A DNA stretch of 64,000 nt from Ciborinia camelliae (taxonomy: Eukaryota > Ascomycota > Leotiomycetes > Helotiales > Sclerotiniaceae): positions 62,001-126,000 of the forward strand of contig JANPYM010000010.1 of NCBI GenBank assembly GCA_025890175.1, given 5' to 3'. Below are positions 12,131 to 24,278 of this stretch, in pieces; within the stretch, counting starts at the first letter, position 1; the number at the start of each line of letters is the position of its first letter. The notes beneath the pieces were generated by a model. That model searched no databases. It saw nothing but the letters and a program-made list of their open reading frames with translations, and was not told where the DNA came from. A program made the position numbers and the translations under genes.

Positions 12131-15100
12131 TTACATAACGACCTATGATATTGTCAGTACATTGATTAAATAAAAGAAGGTGGGTGGGATGGAGAGACGA
12201 GAAGGAAGAAAACTTACACAATCTCCTCCATCCTTGGTTGCTGGAATACCCATCTCCTCAAATGTCGCGGGACCCTTCTTAGAAGACGCCGGTGGTTTTG
12301 GCGCTGCAGCCACTGGAGCCGGAGGAGCTGGAGCCGGAGCAGGAGCAGGAGTAGAAGCCGAAGACATAGAAGTTTTTCTTGAATCGGAACCCTGTGAAGA
12401 CATCGTGGGAATCGGTTGTCTATTAGAATTTCTGCTTGCGGTGGCGCCTCGTGGTGGTACGATATTTTGCCCTTGCCCAGGTCTGGATCCATAAGCAGAT
12501 TGTGATGATTGAACAGACTGAACAGATTGAACAGATTGTGCAGTTCCAGGTCTTGATCCAGATGCAGAGGTTGTAGGTCTTTGTTGTGGATTTTGGTAAC
12601 CCGAATCAAAGTTCATTGGAGGAATGTTTGGAGCGCGGTTGGGTGATGGTGATGGGTTGCGACCCTGTGAAGGCATTGTTCCCATGGGAGATGAGGATCT
12701 TATAGGTTCTGTGTTTTGATGGGAAATTCCCAAATGTGGTGGTTGTTGCTGAGTGCGAATACCAAAAGCAGAACCTGGTCGATCTAATGCTGAGTTTGGA
12801 CTTGAGGTTGATGGTCGCAGTCCATCTTGTGGGAGGTATCTAGGACCGTAACCAGGACTGATTCCAGCACCACCGCGATTACCAGGATTCATATCATCTT
12901 CTGGATATGGTGCAATTGACATTGGTCGAATACCTGCAGGAGCACCCTTTTTAACCTTAGGCTTCTGGGTATGTGCAGGTGGTGTTGGTGAGGAATATTC
13001 TCCCACAGTTGGCATTGGTGGAGCATTAGCTTGGTTGAACCTCTCAGGTTTGGCCCCCCTTCGAGAACCGTGCGTTGACTTGATACGTTGAATCGCCGCA
13101 CCGTGATCGCCCTTCGAAAGTGTATGATTCTTTCTGATGCTATCAATTCTTCCCAAAGCATCATGATTACCATGTTTGGCTGCTTTATCATACCATTGTG
13201 AAGCTAGCTCAAGATTCTTCTTGACATACATTCCAATTTCATAGAAGTAACCCATCGCAAATTCAGCTGTAGCCATCTCCGTCTCGGCAGCACGTTGAGC
13301 ATATGTGTAGGCTAGTTCCTCATTCTTATCAAAAATACCTTCATACCCACAAAGGAACCATTTACTAATGGCCATATCAGCTTCGGGCTCTCCTTGTCGG
13401 GCAGCGAGAGCATTATAGTGTAAAGAAAGAGCTGGATCGAATTCGCAACCAAATAAACAAAGCTCGTAGGCTTGAGCCATCTTAAGTTGTGCTTTGGCAA
13501 ATCCAAGATAAGCAGCTTTTTCGACAAACATCTTGGCTTCATTCAAGTCGTATGGTAAATATTCATCGGGCATGGTAATATTTGGCAACTCTCTGGCGAG
13601 TAACATTCCATAAATATAGGCACCTTGAGGAGCATTCTCATCCGCTGTTTCGGCCGAGAATTGAATTAAATCTATTCCTCTTCCATAATCTTGTTGCATT
13701 CCACATTGACCAAGCAAGGTAGCCATCCCAAGCCTATAGTTTGCGGCAGAATCCTTCAAGTATACACCTCTTTGGTAATGTTCTACGGCCTTGGTAGTGT
13801 TCATGGTATTTTCGAACTGCATTCCCATTCGGTATTCTGCTCGAGCGTATCCTTTTTGTGCAGCTCGCTGGTAACCTTGGAAAGATTCCTTTTTGTCCAT
13901 TCGATACCCAAATTTACCAAATTCTAGCCACATTGCCTTCATAAATTCTGCTTTTGGGTGTTGTTGCTCTGCGAGAAAGTTGACGATGCTTATAGCATCG
14001 ACCCTAAGTTGATGCTCAATCTTTGGTGTTGGGGCGCGGGCATCGTCATTCTTTCGCTCATAAGTAGAACTGGCTACTTCCACCCAAGATAGCGCATCTT
14101 GAGCCCATGCCAACTGCATCTCTGGGTCGCTAGATTTTAAAACCATTGATCTAGCTCTCTCCAAGACCTCCTCTTTATCCTCGTCTGATAATGGCACATT
14201 CTGACCTGCATTTCGGGGTTTGGGAAATGGCGAAAATCTGGGGGAATCTGGTGGGATTCTTGGCGCACCATAAGGTCCTCTCAAATTCTGATATATGGCT
14301 GCATTTGTATGTTCGTAGTTCGCCGTGTAACCCGGTCCGCTGTTTCGATTGCTATGACTAGACCTCGAAGATTCGCTGGTGCCTTGCTGGAAATTGTCAT
14401 TATACGACGAATGAATAGATGAATGATTTGAACGAGAGCTTACTCCATATCCATCCGAGTTCAGTTCAAGATTTGCAAGACTATCTTGCATGTTGTGCGG
14501 GACTTCTGGCATGATTCTATATTTTTCGTCAGTCGCGTTCATCCCATTCAGCCCAAGCTGATTTCCTCGAATCAAAATTCCACAAAAATTATTTCTCTTT
14601 TCTTAAAATCAAACAATGGATAAAAATAATCATACCTTTGTGGCATAGGGGAAACTACATTTCCAGGCATATAAAAATCGTCCCCTCCTCCTGGATAGAA
14701 CGTCGCTCCAAGATTTGGATTGTGATTCTGTTGATAGCCTCCACCATAACCACCATCTCCATAACCATAACCATTCATATTGTTATTTTGATTTTGAGAG
14801 GTAGAAATGTTCAAACTGGCACTGCGAGGAGGAGGATGAAATGAATCTGGAACCACGATCGTTTTATTAGCTGTAAATTCAACAAGATTTATCAACAAGG
14901 CTTTTCCAGAATATGCGACGGTTAAATCGAAGTAAATATTTGAATCCCTTAATAGACCGTAGACCGTAGGCTGTAAGAGATTGGATGGATGGAGAAGATA
15001 AGGCTGTGAAAGCTACCTCAGCTGTGAATAATAGCTCGTATAGCTAGCACAGCTAGTACGGTAAAATTATTATATACGTAGTGTCACAAGCCGGACAACA

Positions 15101-15492
15101 ACGGAAAAAGCAAGCTAAGCTTATGATGTGCCATGGCCCATGATATGCCATGCGCCCCCTCCCGAGAAGCCATCAACAAGGACAAATCTTGTAAATCAGT
15201 GATTATACTTTTTTTTCTTTTTTTAACTCTGGTCCCTTAATTTTTTGATGACGTGTGGTTTTTGTCTTTGGGAATATGATAATATTCACACTTATTCCTC
15301 TTTCTCTTTCTCTTTCTCTTCCTCTTCAGATTTTTTTGAATTCTAATAAATAATAAATAAATAACAAAAAATTCATCACATACCTTGCTGACCATTTGGA
15401 GGAGGGGTTTGTTTCCAAGCTGCTCGAGGAGGTTGATATTCCCCTTGTTTTTCTTCAACGTAATCATCGTAAGCGCCGTTATAAAACGACAT
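12131..15492 (-). CDS. CHS4: SEL1-repeat chitin synthase activator (Skt5/Chs4 type), CaaX-terminated
   Basis: Predicted activator and membrane anchor of a class IV chitin synthase at growth or septation sites. Exons are 15492-15384, 14870-14636, 14516-12218 and 12142-12131, giving 884 aa; the long first intron (513 bases) is the least certain. Residues ~295-577 form SEL1 (TPR-like) repeats with motifs such as KGYARAEYRMG, LGFAKAQLKMAQAYE and ATAEFAMGYFYEIG. N- and C-terminal arms are Ser/Pro/Gln-rich. The last coding exon is only 12 bases (GTC GTT ATG TAA), preceded by a strong TACTGACAA branch site and a TAG acceptor. It completes a C-terminal CVVM, a CaaX box expected to be prenylated as in yeast Skt5. 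Without this splice the protein would run into low-complexity intron sequence. The symbol follows family resemblance; several SEL1 paralogs exist in fungi. Confidence 0.85.
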
Positions 15493-17601
15493 GGTTTAAC
15501 TGGGCAAAAAGGGTAAAAGGGTAAAGAAGTGATCTTCGTATCCTGTATGTAGGTTTGTGGCGGGAGTCGTCTTCCCACTTCCTGGTCCTTCTTGATTCTT
15601 GAAGAACTTCCCGTCGGTACTCTGTTAGAGTTCGAAATACCCTTGGCGGTGGAATTTTAAGTTATCAATACTGAAAATGGTCGCAGGGGAGTTTTGGTTT
15701 GATGCTTGGTTGTATGGTACTGTGTATCAATTGTATTTTCTCTTCCTCTTCTTTTGATGATGAAATGATATTTGAGAAAAAAGAATAGGTCGAATGTTAG
15801 AATGTTAGAATGTTAGAAAGTCAGAAAGTCAAGTCAAGTTGAGATTTGAGGATCAGGAAGGTATGGATTACACAGCATGCACCGGCACTATGAGAAAGAA
15901 AGGAGAGTGAATTTATGTACAGTACTTAGGAGTGAACACCAACCAACACCCAATGAGTAAAGCGAGACGAGAGGAGGTATCCGTGGATGTACTACCTAGG
16001 TACCTAATATTGTATATGAATTTCTAACATTAACAGCACCTACCTATTATTATTATTTCCCCTGTTCTACCTCTCTCTACCTCAGCTTTCATTTGACAGA
16101 ATGATTGATTGATTCACCTAAGAGACCCCCTTCCCCTCTCCCCCGAGACATCAACCAAGAACCAAGAAGATTTGACTACCTAGTATATGAACTCATGGGA
16201 TATTGATTTGTAGAGAGTAAATGAGATGAAAATGGCTGAGCTTTTTTTTTTCCCTTGGGTGGGCAATGATCAATCGTGGCAACATGTGGATCGTTTCCCA
16301 AGATTACCAAGAACCTTTAATCTCCCTCTTATTAGACATATCAGATATTAGGTACAGACTGCGGCGTTGAGAAATATAAATATAAATATAAATATAAATT
16401 AAAATTCCCCATCCAATCTTTTCATCCTTTTCATGAAATCTAGAATTGAGTACTGCCTAGACAGACCGTGCCGTCTTGACTCTTGACTCAAACCCTATTA
16501 GGTTGAGGGTTAGGTAGGCACCTATCCATGTTCACGGGTATCTCAAAACTCCAGCTACCTATGTCAGGCTATCTAGGTACTTGCTGTAGTGCCTAGGTCG
16601 GTAGTTACCTAAGGCTGAGTGAGTATTAAACTCCTAGCACGAACCTTAAGGGTTAAACTATACTTACTATAAAGTACTCCCTACCTTATATATAAAAACC
16701 TCACGCTCCGGATAATTCAAAAATCCTACCTTACCCAGACCAGCCAAGTCCTAAGTCCCAAGTCCTGCCCGACATCCCCTCTATGCTCTAGGCTCCAGGC
16801 TCTAGGCTCTAGGCTCTAGATTCTAGGCTCAAATCCAACTTCCAACTTCCAACTTCCAACTTCCAAGTCAAATATTCTATTCTCGAACATTCATTGCAAG
16901 GTACCTAACATTACATACCCTACCAAACCCCAAGAGTTAAAAACATCAGGTCGAGGTCCATCTCCAAACATAGGTAGGTATCAAAATAGGTATACTTAGG
17001 TACCTAGATAGATATCAAAACATATCAAAACAGTACTTGTAGGTACCTATTAAAACCCAAAACATACCTAGGTAGATCCATCTCAAAATATACATCTCAA
17101 AACCTACCTACCTACCTAAGTACCTATTAAAACCCAAACCCAACCCAAACCCAACCCCAACCCCAAAACCATACAAACCAGTCCCCTCAAAAATCAAATA
17201 TCAAAACCATAAAACATAAACCATAAACCAACAATAATTACCTATTAATATACCCATTAAAAATATCCCTCCCTCCTCCCTCCTCCCCTCCTCCCTCCTC
17301 CCCTCCTCCCTCTCCTATACCTTCTCCCAAACCAAATTTCCAAACTTCCAAACCAAACCAAACTAAACCAAACATCTTCGTTTCAATTCAACGGTCTTCG
17401 ATCAACGGTCCTCGGTCCTCGGTCCTCGGGAGCGTCCCGCTCATCCGTCCGCTACCTACTAGTAACCTATTAAACCTATTATTTAGGTATGATTATCATC
17501 CATGATCCCCATCCCAATCCCAGGCCCAATCCCAGGGTAACGGTACGCGGTACCTTACGCGGGACACTATAACCCAGGGAGCCAGCCAGGTCCTTCCTTG
17601 T

Positions 17602-17603
17602 AC

Positions 17604-17634
<31 letters not shown>
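17602..17634. repeat. CTTT microsatellite
   Basis: About eight tandem CTTT (TTTC) units in non-coding DNA. Confidence 0.9.
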
Positions 17635-18101
17635 ACCTCTCTCACCTCTCTCACCTTCAAAGTTACCTTACCTTACCTACGTGGATCTACCTACCTACTA
17701 CAGTAGGAAAAGAAAAAAGGAGGCGAGATTCCCACCTCCCTCCAAAACCTCCCCCCCAACCCAGTACCTCCCCCCAACACCTCAACACCTCAACCCAAAA
17801 CAAAAATAATCTTGATACGTGCAGTGCAGGTGGGAAAAGTCCCGTCTATCTGAAGTTGCAGGTGGGGGCTGAGCTCTAACCAACCTAACCGCCCGCATCG
17901 ATTTTATTAACTCAGGTACATCAATGCATGGTATATATATACCTAGGTAGGTAGGTATGTATGTATGTATGGTAACTTGTGACTTCAATGCAAAAGAGCC
18001 CGGCTGTCCGTCACAGTCATCCATATTTTGGAATACCTAGGTAGGTTTCTAGGTAGGTAGGTAGGTACGTAATAATGATAATGATAATGATTGATTAAAT
18101 G

Positions 18102-18102
18102 A

Positions 18103-18135
<33 letters not shown>
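18102..18135. repeat. ATTG microsatellite
   Basis: About eight tandem ATTG (GATT) units in non-coding DNA. Confidence 0.9.
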
Positions 18136-18137
<2 letters not shown>

Positions 18138-18813
18138 TTTCCATCCAATCCAACCCAACCCATCCCACTCATCTATTGAATGAAATTGAATTAATTACCT
18201 TTCCATCCATCCATCCATCCATCATCGCTCTTTCTTTTCAATCCACCCACCCACACCACCTGCCCCTCCTCCCTCCTCCCCCTCCACCACCACCATCCAC
18301 GCCAAAAAAACACACAAACACAAAACGCAAACCATGACCCACCCCATCCCATCCTATCCATCCATCCATCTCCAAAACGCCAGCCAGCCACCCAAGACCA
18401 AGACCAAGACCAAGACCAAGACTCGAGGACCCCGCATCCCCATCCATCCATCACGCCCCTGCCTCGCTAGTGAAGTCTCCCTCCCTCCATATGATGCACT
18501 ATTAATACCATGCCAGCCATGCCATGCCATGTGTATAGTATACGTATACCGATGCTAACAAAACCACTTCCACACCCACACCCACATCCGCATCCATCTA
18601 TCCGATAATCCGATTCATGTCATCTTGCCAAAATATATATGCCGATGCAATCAATATAGCTCCCCCATCATTTGGTTCACGAGACGATACCCAGAAACCC
18701 AGACACAAAAAACCCATTTCAACTCCAGATCCCACAATACCAAACCATTTTTTGTATGACCAAAAAAAGTATCATCATGAATGCGCGCTCCTATCCCATG
18801 AACTAACCCCCTT

Positions 18814-21800
18814 TTAAGCTGTAGGTCGTTTAAAAGGATGCGCCTCTGTATTCAAAACCCATTCATCTAGACTTATAGTCTCGGGGGTTGAAAAGAGAAG
18901 ATAGAAATATTTGAGTGTTTCCGCCAACCAGAAACTTTCCATCTCATCCGCTTGATATGGGGTTTCAGCAGTAACATCAAAGATAGCCGTATGACCATAT
19001 TTGGTAGATGTTGCGTTGATGACAGCTTCGAACATCTTCCAACCCTTGTCTTGCCAAGATTCATCACCAGTGATACGGTACATATACCAGACAGATTCAA
19101 TAGCTTCGGGTCTAAGTATTGAGGTTAGTATTGTGATGATTACATGGATGTGAGATATTTACCTGAGAATATACTTCCTGGCATAGATACTTGTAAATCC
19201 AGGTGGTAAAGATTGTTGTTGGATGATAGATTCAACATATTCCACGTGGGAAAGTGGGCGTAAGGGATCTGGTAAAGTTTCGGCAGGGAGTGGTTTTTGT
19301 GATTTCGTACCCTTTTCCAATTCACGACCTCCGGCTAAATTTTCCAACTCCGCTTCTGTGTTTACAGACTTTTGTTTAAACATAGCCTCTTTTTTAGGGC
19401 CATCCATCGAATCGAGAACATCACTTTGGCGTTTTGTGAGCGATACAGGTTCGTCCTTTGGCTTGAAAGCACCTGCATCATTGGATTTGGTCTCCACGGA
19501 GTCTTTTTTCAAAGATGAAGTGTCTGGAGATGCGGAATCTGGAGATGAAGTTTCACCTGAATTAGTGGCCGTACGACTGACTGGATGAGTTTCTTCACCC
19601 TTTGCCTTTGAAGAGAGATCAGCAACAGTCTCTTTTTGACCAGTATACCCTTGAGGTCTACCCATAGGCTCTGCTTTGGCCAAGGCATTCTTCTCACGTG
19701 CCGAGTCGGTAGGGTTCAATTTCATCTCCTTTAATTCAGCGTCAAGTTTCTCCTTGTTTTCGATATACTCCTTGAGATTTGCATTTCTGTAGGAGGCCGA
19801 AGGGTCCAAGAGCTCATAATAGAGAGTTTGGTTCCAAGTGCAATTCACAGCGCTCTGACATGGAATCACTTCTGATCCTTCAGGCATAATTCCTGACGGC
19901 ATTGCACCATAAGCCCAAACGCAACCATCTGTAAGTTTCTTTGCAATCTCGAGATCGCCTTTGATGTCGAAAATTTTGGCGCTCATTCCAACCATACCTC
20001 CAATGAAACATGTTAAATGTGTAATCTCCGGAATCAATCGATTGTAATCCATAGTGCCATTGCTAAAAACTTTTCCGGAGATAAGTATGTCATCTTCTCC
20101 CGGAGTCATAGGTCGAAAGAGCATATGCTCACGTACGGAAGCGATAGTCTCCATGTACATTTTTCGATAGACTTCTTCAAGTCCACCGAGAAGCATATAT
20201 TGCTATATCCATATTAGCCATGTAAAACACGTTCAGGCAGTTCCCACATACCTTTGGATAATACTCATATGTAGAATCTTGTCCACCACCCATTGAGAAC
20301 TTCTGATTGCTATTTAGGTCAAACGCCTCAAGGCCTTGCGGAACGCAATCCCACTCATCCGGTTCCATGAATGTTGGCAAATCCGGTGCGACTTTATGGT
20401 AAAGACCACTTCCAGTTTTGATAACTGGGGCTTTATTTGCTGCTGGCGGAGGTGATGAAGATACCGTACTTGAGGTGGGCAAGTCGGTCGATTCTTCCAA
20501 GTCTCTTTTCTTCGCTCTTCCTTCCTCCCATCCTTGGATACGAGCCTTTCCAGGTTCACCAGGTAGAACTTGCATTTCCAACATGTGGTCTCCTTTGGAA
20601 GGATTTTTCTTTGGTTTAGGCTCCTTTACCGTCTTTGGCGAAGGAGGCTTATATCCTTCAGGAGGTTCCTGCAAAAGTGCAGCTGTCTTCGGATTACCAA
20701 GAGCAGTCTCCTTTGCCAATGCAGTCTCTAACCTTGCACTTTGGTGTAAATTAGTCGCTGTACGATTACAGCCTGAAGCATCAACATCTTCGGGGAAAAT
20801 TCCAGGGATCTTGGTTGATTTACGATCTTGCCATTCGGATAGGGCATTGGTGACTCGAGCTATAGCATCATAGTAACGTTGGTCACCGGTAAGCTGTGCA
20901 AGACGAGTAAATTCCATAGACAACGATCCAAGCTCGGCGAGATTAGACCTAGAACTTGCACGATGAGGTTGAGATGCAAAAGCTGGATTCCATAGATAGT
21001 GGAGTACCGGCATCCTGTTTGGTGTATCAAAAGCCCCCATCAGAATTTCCGCCAATTCAGTAGCTTTATCCAAGAGAACCTTGAACTTGCCCTCGCTGAC
21101 ATCGAAAGCGGACAAAAGACCCCCTAGATATCTAATGGTAGTCTCAAAAACTGGTATCTCCATTCGTGGAGTGGTAGTGAAATCAATCTTTTCGACAGCT
21201 CTGACAGCCTCTTCAAATTCATCGTGAAGTCCCATAATCCATAAAGTATCCAAACCATCGACCAAGGTGGCTGCCCATCCGCAAAATGGATCACGAAATT
21301 GACCTGACACCGGGGAAAGTTCATCATGTCCCCATGCATGCTTTTTGTATCCGTTCCATGACTTCAAGAACTCCTCCTTCACTTTTTTCTGCCTCTTTTC
21401 TCGGCTTATCTTTGCGTCCGTTGTCTCGTCATCAAAATCATATTGAATTTTAGGGAATGAGATTGGCACACCCGTTGGCAGATTAATTATACTCTCGGTA
21501 GGTACTGGGAAATGTTCTGTTTGCTTGGCCCAATGAATTGTGGTAGGAGCTGCTGAGAAAACAGGCAAGTCTTGTCTTCCATCTGGCGCAATGGGGTGAA
21601 GATCTTCTAAGCTCGGATCCTCGAAGACTCCTTGAGTCGGTGGCTTCCTGTCGGGAAGAGTATATTTCGGCACAGTACTGCTCGTTGTTGCGGATGTCTT
21701 CTCTTCTGCTTTTTCTATCGATGTAGTTTCTTCCTTTGCAGGCTTCAATTCCTTCTCTGGTTCTTTCAGAGTCTCTGGTACAGTCTCTGGCGCCGTTGGA

Positions 21801-21973
21801 ATTCCTTCATTCGGTATAGGTATGTAATCCGATGTAGATTTCGAGTCAGGGATTGATACAGGGCCTCCGACGGTATAACTTTCCCAATCCCGTATATGTG
21901 TAAAACGAATGAGAATGGCTGTTACGAAGACAGCAAAAAGAAGAAGTGCTCTATATCTGCGAATTCGCAACAT
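18814..21973 (-). CDS. GH47 class I alpha-1,2-mannosidase, type II membrane protein
   Basis: Trims alpha-1,2-linked mannose from N-glycans in the ER or Golgi lumen. Exons are 21973-20252, 20202-19163 and 19111-18814; 1019 aa. An N-terminal signal anchor spans about residues 9-24 ([16 protein letters not shown]), so the enzyme faces the lumen. GH47 hallmarks are clear: [19 protein letters not shown] (206-224), [18 protein letters not shown] (232-249), the C-terminal [21 protein letters not shown] and NTEAHPF, where T1009 is the expected calcium-binding Thr. The catalytic domain is split by two low-complexity insertions, about residues 430-530 and 716-896. The length therefore far exceeds the ~500-600 aa of classical Golgi/ER enzymes and fits a long fungal subgroup. 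Whether it acts in processing or in ER quality control cannot be settled from sequence. Confidence 0.9.
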
Positions 21974-24278
21974 TATACAAATTGCTACTTCGTGGTCTCT
22001 CGACCAGAAGTTTTAGCAATTGGAAAAAGGGTGGTTGTACTTGGGTGAGAGGTTGTGTCGCGTGTTGAGGGTTGGGATAATGGAAATGTCGATAGTCTTC
22101 GAACCAATGGTAGCCTCATCACGAAAATAAAGTTATTAGCTAGAGGTTAATACTGGTGGTAAGGATTCATCCTAGATACTGGTATTTATTTGCTGAAGAA
22201 TGTTGATGACGAGTACATTTACTTTGGAAATAGAAATAGAAATGGAAATGTCTACTAGGTATTCAAATCCTATTTTTATTACTTGTGTCAATGTACTTTG
22301 CTCGTATCTATACCTAGTTGGAGTCCTCAAAGGATATCTACTTGTACCAGTACACCGAAGATTCGCTCCCTCAATCGCTCGTACATACTCCGTAGCACTT
22401 GGGTCATCATGGCACTTGGCATCTGTATAGTACCCAGGTAGGTAGGCAGATACTACGGTAAGAGTTTCTTTTAGGGTTCCTTTGGATCCATTGAATATTT
22501 AAGACATTATTAAGAAGACATTAAGAAGACATCAAGACCGCTTGGAAGCGGTGGAAGGGATTGAAAATGATGGAATTGCTTTTGATAGGCTTGAATTGGG
22601 CGCTGAGATCTGAAACCCTTTACGAATGAGGAAAAGGGAGATCTTGGTAGGTCGTATAACTTTGTGGGGATTTACCTATAGGTCCCTTAGGAGGCTAGGT
22701 AGGTAGTAGAAGGTGTATCAGCTGCAACCTTGGAAATTTTAGGAGATGGCCATGATCTTATTCTCTCTCATCCCATGATTTCTATGTTATGAATTGACGA
22801 CAGTGAATGGTTTATCTAGGTGTAGGTAGTAGGTAGGCGAAGGTACAATGAATGCAGGTGGTTCATGAAACTATTTACTATCTACATGGGTAATTACCAG
22901 TATTCTCTGAATCAAAATATACCTAGGTAATCTCACAATAGCTAACCTACCTAGGTAAGAATAGGTAAGAATAAGAGCAAAAGGTACCGGACTGTATTGA
23001 CATTCACAGCTCCCCCTGCCTTTTCATCCATCCATCCATCCATCCAACCCAATACAGTAATCCGTACACCACGGGCAGCTGCAGTACATATAGAATTCGG
23101 TTCCGATTTTAAAAGATTTTAAAAGAAATACAGTACCGATACAGTAACCTTCAATACTGCTGTATTCCATTACCTTTAACTCTACCGTCTAAACTCACTC
23201 ATTGGTACCTAGGTAGGTAGGTATATGTAGGTACCTCTGTCTCCGTATAAGGTACGTAGTTAAAACATCATTACGTCAAATTAATCTCCACCCACCCACC
23301 ATGGCACCCATCCACCCATCCATCCACCTATCCATTTTAAATATTTCCCGGTCGCTCACCTAATATAAATCAATATAAATCAATCCATATAAATAAATAC
23401 CCTATAATAAATAAATAAATAAATAAATATAAACATCCATAAAATCAAACAAAATAATTCCGGATAACTTCCTCCCTTTCCATTTACCCCGTATACGATC
23501 CCAATCCCAATCCCAATACCTACCTTTCCATCTACCGATACGGTACATACATATCTAATGCATTATCACCCACATCACCCACCTACCTACCTAGTACCTA
23601 CAAGTTACAACTCCCCTCCTAGAAATCATAGGGTACAGCTGCTGCTAATTCTACTTCTTCGGCTCAATTCAATACCCTCTACCTACCTACATATATATAT
23701 AATAAATTCCATGTATTTAGATTCCGTGACTTCTCCCACAATATGCCAGCTACCTACCTAGTATACTGCAATCACACGGGACCTCAGTGACAGGAAACTG
23801 AGGGTAGGCATCCAGGTATCCAAGTATCCAGGAGTCTCGGCACCGTACGGTAGAACTTAGGTATCCGAACGAATAGAATGCCCATCCATCCTCCATACTC
23901 GTAGAATGCGGAGAAGGGAAACTCTCAAGCCCCCCTTTCCGCCTTCCCCCTTCCCTACTCTCCCCCCTCAAAAAAAGATAAAATGATAAAAAACTTCACT
24001 CATATTATTCTCATCAAATCATTCATACATACATACATACATACATTCATCCATTCATTCATTCATTCCTTCTCTATTTGGGTATATGTCCAGTGGAATC
24101 TGAATATGATAGATATGCTACACGAGCTCTCTAGATACGGCACTTTGTTATACAGAGTTACGTCCCAACGAATGAGAAGCGTGCCTATAAAAATATCATG
24201 CACGTTCTTTTGCCCCACTATGCCCACCTTCCCAATAAAGTCGTTACGAGTGATCATTAAGCTTCTTTATTCATGACT
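21974..24278. other. Intergenic, GH47 promoter side and CCT6 3' flank
   Basis: No gene supported. TAGG motifs recur (22440, 22695, 22920, 22955, 23205-23230). From 23280 to about 24060 the plus strand is C-rich and G-poor, with CCAT, AAAT and CATA microsatellites, downstream of the minus-strand CCT6 gene. Confidence 0.5.

Larger units (their letters stand above)
15493..18813. other. Long intergenic region (3.3 kb)
   Basis: No convincing gene. It contains the CHS4-like promoter side (15493-16100), TAGG motifs near 15992 and 16570-16610, CTCTAGG-type short tandem repeats (16785-16830), ACTTCCA repeats (16840-16865), CCTCCCT runs (17270-17315), CTTT, ATTG and AAGACC microsatellites, and a C-rich, G-poor plus strand towards the GH47 gene's 3' end. 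Confidence 0.5.

Noticed and set aside
12143..12217. Read-through C-terminus of the SEL1 protein (VSFLPSRLSIPPTFF...)
   Set aside because: It is intron sequence with a strong GTAAGT donor, TACTGACAA branch and TAG acceptor; splicing restores a CaaX box.
14517..14635. Alternative start of the SEL1 protein at 14575 (MIRGNQLGLNG)
   Set aside because: Lies inside an intron; joining 14636 to 14516 restores a continuous PQRIMPEVP sequence.
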